From assembly GCF_008831285.2 (NCBI RefSeq), contig NC_045142.1, forward strand, positions 17,363,354 through 17,427,353: 64,000 nucleotides of DNA, read 5' to 3'. A model generated the notes under the pieces. It was not told the origin of the DNA. It did no database searches and saw only the letters and a list, made by a program, of their open reading frames with translations. This document shows, piece by piece, positions 59,497-64,000 of this stretch (the first letter of the stretch is position 1; every line of letters begins with the position of its first letter). The DNA comes from Nymphaea colorata. Taxonomy: Eukaryota > Streptophyta > Magnoliopsida > Nymphaeales > Nymphaeaceae. A program made the translations under genes and the position numbers.

Positions 59497-62400
59497 CGCC
59501 CCACAAGCCAATCCTTGTGTTAACAAGGTTGAGCTTGTTGTTGAGATCATGAAACCTTGGTCCAGCTAGGGCCTTAGTTAGAATATCTGCAAGCTGATTT
59601 TCATATTTAACGAACTCAATTTTAACCTCTCGTGTTGTCACTTTTTCTCGGACAAAATGAAAATCAATTTTGATATGTTTGGCACGGGCATGAAACACAG
59701 GATTAGCTACAAGATATGTAACACAGGATTAGCTACAAGATATGTTGATCCTAGATTATCACACTTTAATGTTGGCGCTTCTTGTATAGGAACTTGGAGA
59801 TCTTTAAGAAGATGTTGTAACCATATTAATTCAACTGCAGCTCCAACCATGGCTTTAGATTCTGTGCTTGAATGAGCAATAGTGTGCTGCTTGTTAGATC
59901 CCCATGATATAATGTTTCCTCCAAGCATGGTGAGGAATCCACTTGTTGATCTCCTATCATCAGGACACCCAGCCCAATATGCGTTAGAGTAAACTTCAAG
60001 TTTCCAATCAATCGCTCCTTTTATGTGTAGACCAACATGTTGTGTTCCTTGAAGATAGCGAAGTATTCGCTTTACATGAGTCCAATGTATATTGGTAGGT
60101 TCATGAAGGAATTGATAGGCCTTGTTGACAACAAATGCGATATCTGGGTGAGTGAGTGTTATATACTGTAATGCACCTACAATGCTTTTGTACATAGTTC
60201 CATCTTTGAGTGTATCCCCTTCAAACTTGGATAGATGGACATTTGGGGCTGCTGGTGTGATTACCGCTCTGGCTTCTTCCATTTGAACTCTTTTGAGGAG
60301 ATCTGTCATATATTTGTGTTGAGATAAAATGAGTTCATTAGCCTGGCGATTGACTTGTAGTCCAAGAAAGTAATGAATTGTCCCAAGATCTTTGATGGTG
60401 AACTTATTGCCGATGTCATTGATGAATTTTTGCAATTCCTGTGAGGAGCATTCTATTACAATAATATCATCTACATATATGAGAATATAAGTAATGCAGG
60501 ACTTAGACGAATATATGAACAAGGACGAGTCAGATTTGGATCTTTTAAATCCCTTAAATATAAGATATGTGTTCAAGTTTTCAAACCAAGCTCGAGGGAC
60601 TTGTTTGAGACCATATAGAGATTTCTTCAATCTACACACATGTCGCGGATTACTCTTGCCTTCAAACCCTGAAGGTAGACTCGTATAAACTTCTTCCTTT
60701 AGAGTTCCATGAAAAAAAGCAATGTTAACATCCAGTTGATGAATTTTTCATCTTCGACGGGTGGCAATAGAAAGAACAAGGCGAATAGTAGTAGGCTTTA
60801 CCACTGGGCTAAAAGTATCAACATAATCAATCCCTTCTCGTTGACTGTATCCCTTGGCTACAAGACATGCTTTAAACAGAGCGACAGACCCATCGACATG
60901 TCGCTTGATTTTGTAGATCCATCGACATCCTACTACATTATAATGAGGCATACAAGGAACCAAATCCCAAGTTTTACTTATGTGAAGAACTTCAATCTCA
61001 CTATTCATAGCTGCTTGCCATCGATCATCCTGTAAGGCTTCTTGGAGGTCAACAGGTTCAGTTTCAGTGTCAATAAGTTTAGTCTCACTGAGATAGGTGA
61101 ATATTCTAGGTCGGTGGGTTCCATCTTGAGAACGGGTAATCATAGGATGGTTTTTGACATGACTAAGTGTTTCAAGGGGTAAAATGGTTGGATTGGATTC
61201 GTCTTGGGTGATAGGTGCAGGGAAAACCGTGTTGGTTTGATGGAAAATGTCGCATTGATTTGAAGGGACATTTGAAGACCCACTTACATTAGATGCACTA
61301 GGGTTGGGTAAGTGGATAATTTGAGAACCGATGGTGGTTTGAGATGCGTCTTTAGCTAACCAGCTAATGATCTCTTGAGTAGTAGTGGGTGGTCAAGTTT
61401 CAGAGTATAAAAAGGTGTTTTCATAAAAAAGAACATGTCTGGAAATAGTAACACGTTTGTTCACGGAATTGTAACATATGTAGCCTTCAAAACATTTTGG
61501 AAACCCAAGAAAGACACATGCATGAGACTTTGGAGCAAGTTTTGATTTATTTTGAGGACTGACTAATGGATAAGCAGTGCATCCAAAAACTTTAAGGTTC
61601 TCCAATTGAGGCTTGGTACCAAGAACTTTCTCAAATGGAGTGGATTCTTGAGCACTAATTGGTAACAAGTTGATAATATAAACAGCAATTCTGAAAGCAT
61701 CAGTCCAAAAATAAGCTGGCATACAAGCATTAATAACCATAGCAAGTCTCATTTTAACAATATGGCGATGTTTCCGTTCCGCTACACCATTTTACTGCGG
61801 TGTATAGGGACATGAAAGATGTCTTTGAATACCATGAGAAATAAGATACATAGAAAATTCTGCACTCATAAACTCACCTCCGCAATCACTATGAAAAGCT
61901 TTAATCTTGTGCTCAAGTTGTTGTTCTATGATCTTATGAAAGTTTTGGAAACAAGAGAAGGTTTCAGACTTCTTTGTAAGCATAAAACTCCACGTGAATC
62001 TTGAAAAATCATCTACTATTATCAAATAATACTTGTACCCTTCTCTAGAGATACATGGTGAAGGTTTCCATACATCCGCATGTTATAATTCCAAAAGAGA
62101 TGACGTTTTTAACTCAGTGGAATCAAAGGGCAACCTATGCACTGAACAAAAATGTTCTTTAGGCATTGAATCAGAAGCAATATATTTAGATGAGTTTATG
62201 TGATTCAATAAATAGTCATTTACATGTCCCAAACGTTCATGCCAAATGTTAAAAGTATATCTAGGAACTTGAGCAACATTATTGAAAGAAGAAACATAAG
62301 CATTGCATGTCAGCATTTTATTTTCACTGGGTTATTTTCTTGCAGCAGTGCTAGTGTTGGTCCAGGCGTAAAGCCCATCCTTAAGCCGTCCTTGGTGCAT

Positions 62401-63850
62401 TATTTCCCCAATCTGCATATTCTTGACAGAAAAATCATGAGACATAAATTCCATTTTGCAGTCATTACCTCTAGTGAACTTAGCAACATAAAGTATATTC
62501 TTATGAATCATAGGGACATGAAGAACATTCTTTAATCTAAAATTTTCATGCGTAGGTGGTAGAGACATGTTACCGATGCTTCTAATGGATAATTTTTCTT
62601 TGCTATCAACAATAACTGAATTGCAACCATAATAAGGAGAATTACCTTCTATAGATTGATCACAGTTCGTCATGTGATGGGTCGCGCCCATATCTGGATA
62701 CCATTCTTGATTGTTATCCATCACATTAGGAGAAGAAGTTGACGATGAAGCACCGTTATTAGTTGTTCCCGTATTGAGAGCTATGACCATAAAGGCTTTT
62801 GGAATATCATAGCACTAACGAGCATTGTGGCCCTTGCAATATCATAGCACTGACGAGCATTGTGGCCTTTGCGACCGCAATATTGACAAGTAACAGTTGC
62901 AGGCATTTTATAATTAGAAGTATTACCACGGCCTCAATTGTTCCTACATCCTCCATTGTATGAACAAAAATTGCCATGTCCTCCATTGTATGTACCAAAA
63001 TTGCCACACCCACTACTATTGTATGAGTTATAATTGCTTCGACCTCCACCATTTTGGTCTCCTTTCCCTCTTGCATAAAAATTTCCACGATTTCCGGTTC
63101 AAATGGCAACCATGACTACTGCTTTTGTTTCTTGAGACATGTCAAGGGGGGTGAAAGAATTTGCCGACGATTTTCTTGTGAAATGAGCATATCAAATATT
63201 TCAGGAAAACTTGGGAGAGTCTTGAGTGTTGTTACAGTAGTGATGAAAGCCTCATATTCAGTGGATAACCCGTTAAGAGTATATAAAACCAAATCAATAT
63301 TAGATACCTTATGATTAGCAGCTAAAGAGTTATACAAAAGTTTGACATGATTCAACTAATCAACTGTCGTCATATCTCCTTTCTTGACATTCTGTAAATC
63401 CCTTTTTAACTAAATGATCCGTAAGTTAGATTGAGAGGCATATTGTTGTTGTAGAGCACCCCAAGTCTCACGTGGAGTGGAATATGAGATTAATTGTGGC
63501 AAAATGTGTTTGGATACTGTAACCTTAATCCAACTTAAAGCTAACTGATCTGTCTGTTCCCATGCTTCAAAATCAGAATTTATTATGTTTTGCTCTACAT
63601 CAAGATACTCAGGAGGAGCAGGTAATGGTGTCGTTGACATACCTGAGTAGTCCTTGGCTTTTCATAACACTGGTAATTTGAGAACACCATAGTAGATAAT
63701 TTGTGTGATCTAACTTGACGGATACCAAACCGAAAAAGCATTCCACTGAGTAGTTGACGGTGCAGCAGGGTTGGGACTAAACGTTGTTGAAGAGGACGAG
63801 TTTGGCATTGCCAAGATATTCTGAAGGTGCACATGTTGTTATAGTGTTCT
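59480..63850 (-). pseudogene. Ty1/copia gag-pol, broken, running off the right edge
   Basis: Read on the minus strand from the right: gag (63840-63110), a CCHC zinc knuckle (CQYCGRKGHNARQC, near 62875), protease, the HHCC and core of integrase, reverse transcriptase with YVDD (60466-60477), and RNase H ending near 59480. Order and spacing are those of copia, with integrase before RT. Breaks seen: the protease box reads DMGA where copia normally has Asp-Ser/Thr-Gly-Ala; a 35-bp tandem duplication after the knuckle (62803-62872) shifts the frame; a stop sits in the integrase between PYTPQ and NGVAERK (near 61794); another sits in RT after ATRRR (near 60748); and a 26-bp tandem duplication in RNase H (59695-59746) shifts the frame. 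Further stops lie in gag. It cannot make its own proteins. Confidence 0.9.
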
Positions 63851-64000
63851 CCCTCGCAGGAATTTCCAAAAAGCTCCTGAAACCAACGACTCTTGTAAAA
63901 TCAATAGTTCATGAACGCCTGCTCCAAAAATTATGAAAATTGGTGGGAATGTTCCAGAAACAGATGAAACCAATGAGTCCTTGCTCGACTTCTGTTGCCA
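63851..64000 (-). other. Copia leader region, incomplete
   Basis: Upstream of gag on the minus strand. No primer-binding site matching initiator methionine tRNA was found before the window edge, so the 5' LTR must lie outside. Confidence 0.5.

Overview
This window is nuclear DNA from a flowering plant. The evidence is a plant-type PPR-DYW RNA-editing gene, a KIN-14 class kinesin with ten coding exons, a CASP-like four-span membrane protein gene with long introns, Ty1/copia retrotransposons, PIF/Harbinger-, hAT- and CACTA-type transposon ends, and many compound (CT)n(TA)n microsatellites in AT-rich intergenic DNA. The species cannot be resolved from the sequence alone.

Only three intact protein genes are convincing. 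(1) 13464-15203 (+): an intronless 579-residue PPR protein ending in a complete E/E+/DYW deaminase domain. (2) 19818-22765 (-): a kinesin whose ten coding exons join in phase to 667 residues, with P-loop, switch I and switch II visible and one GC-AG intron. (3) 52586-58537 (+): a CASP-like protein of 199 residues in three exons, whose 1.96-kb and 3.40-kb introns carry transposon debris. A broken CASP-like relative (31817-32160, -) lies about 20 kb upstream in opposite orientation.

The rest is repeats and transposons. 1404-2310 is a local array built around microsatellites. 3518-5605 is a cluster of GGCCC-rich inverted-end elements. 5645-11600 is a tandem duplication of a ~1.67-kb unit. The first copy was later invaded by a PIF/Harbinger-like element (5991-7564, TAA target duplication) and a hAT-like element (7878-8896, 8-bp target duplication) that appears to carry a host gene fragment; the second copy supplies the empty sites. 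34351-34885 holds a 217-bp inverted repeat with identical arms. 37470-37985 is a ~175-bp triplicate array. 39180-41768 is a second PIF-like element with TAA flanks. 42135-45853 is a decayed copia element on the minus strand with 5' LTR, primer-binding-like site, late integrase, RT and RNase H; its gag-protease part is missing. 45854-48025 holds two copies of an older repeat, one interrupted by a hAT-like MITE whose empty site is visible in the other. 59200-64000 is a larger copia element on the minus strand, running off the right edge, with a 3' LTR, gag, zinc knuckle, protease, integrase, RT and RNase H, disabled by stops and small tandem duplications.

The three genes show no sign of working together: organelle RNA editing, microtubule motor and plasma-membrane scaffold are unrelated roles. 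No tRNA or rRNA gene, CRISPR array or bacterial-type feature was seen. Sequence identities were judged by eye, without alignment software.
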